NCBI GenBank assembly: GCA_012727745.1
Contig: JAAYGJ010000251.1
Location: 1 to 13,716, forward strand
Origin: Clostridia bacterium
GTDB taxonomy: Bacteria > Bacillota > DSM-521 > Neomoorellales > Neomoorellaceae
Direction of reading: 5' to 3'
Length of the DNA stretch: 13,716 nucleotides
In this document: positions 13,634 through 13,716 of the stretch, in pieces
Position numbering within the stretch: position 1 is the first letter of the stretch
Layout: each line of letters starts with the position of its first letter
Made by a program: the position numbers and the translations under genes
Notes under the pieces: generated by a model
The model's input: the letters and a program-made list of their open reading frames with translations, nothing else
What the model was told of the DNA's origin: nothing
Databases searched by the model: none

Positions 13634-13716
13634 TACCGAAAAAGAATCCTATGCCCTCTCAGGATGCAAAAGAACGGGTGCATAATTTCAATGAGGTTGC
13701 CCTGGGCTATACTGAA
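13624..13716 (+). CDS. nfnB: NfnB / glutamate-synthase-like flavoprotein, 5' part only
   Basis: Only the first 31 codons are present; the gene continues beyond the window. The start MPIIPKKNPMPSQD and the following ERVHNFNEVALGYTE match the N-terminus of NfnB (SudA, often annotated as NADPH-dependent glutamate synthase small chain), just before its usual cysteine-rich [4Fe-4S] motifs. ATG at 13624 lies within the nfnA end with GGGGG upstream. The overlap and partner gene make the NfnB reading much more likely than a real glutamate synthase. Confidence 0.8.
   Translation, partial: MPIIPKKNPMPSQDAKERVHNFNEVALGYTE

Noticed and set aside
13624..13716. Glutamate synthase small subunit (gltD)
   Set aside because: The overlap with nfnA and the absence of any gltB nearby favour NfnB; only 31 codons are visible.

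Overview
The window looks like chromosomal DNA of an anaerobic Clostridia-type Firmicute (Moorella/Desulfotomaculum/Thermincola-like; I cannot be more precise). Four things point there: strong AGGAGG-type ribosome sites with frequent TTG/GTG starts, the Firmicute order accC - asp23 - amaP - DUF2273 - nusB, a solo Kae1/TsaD-like paralogue beside nusB, and an NfnAB-type electron-bifurcating transhydrogenase. No tRNA, rRNA, insertion sequence or CRISPR array was found.

Layout. (1) 1-259: no convincing gene; a segment with nested and competing base pairing ends in a hairpin near 146-171 and may be the tail of an RNA gene or of a unit entering from the left. (2) 260-6011, minus strand: a complete seven-gene Mrp (Mnh) cation/proton antiporter operon, mrpABCDEFG, tightly packed with short overlaps. 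The ion-path residues Glu140 and Lys223 of MrpA and Glu137 and Lys219 of MrpD are present at the positions numbered in the Bacillus proteins. This also supports a TTG start for mrpA at 6011. (3) 6012-6358: a divergent control region with back-to-back overlapping -10 boxes and a roughly 290-nt mrp leader. The leader folds into strong hairpins, and one arm can instead pair with the mrpA ribosome site. It is a riboswitch candidate. (4) 6359-8485, plus strand: a stand-alone KdpD-type universal stress domain protein, then accC (biotin carboxylase) without an adjacent accB. (5) 8514-10274: an extended -10 promoter drives asp23, amaP and a DUF2273 gene, followed by a repeat-like spacer and nusB. (6) 10334-11299: a divergent TsaD/Kae1-family protein, with a possible terminator at its end. 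(7) 11359-12549, minus strand: a fosmidomycin-resistance-like MFS exporter. (8) 12550-12793: a divergent regulatory region with a promoter for each side, an inverted repeat, and a 13-codon leader ORF whose end carries the ribosome site of the next gene. (9) 12794-13716: nfnA and the first 31 codons of nfnB, cut by the window edge.

How it fits together. The Mrp antiporter (Na+/H+ exchange, pH and sodium tolerance), the KdpD-like domain protein (a fold linked to K+ and c-di-AMP control) and the Asp23/AmaP membrane complex (named for alkaline shock) all relate to ion, pH or envelope stress, though they are separate transcription units. AccC serves fatty acid synthesis, NusB transcription antitermination, and NfnAB redox balance of NADH, NADPH and ferredoxin. 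The most notable non-coding signals are the mrp leader and the leader ORF with hairpin upstream of nfnA.
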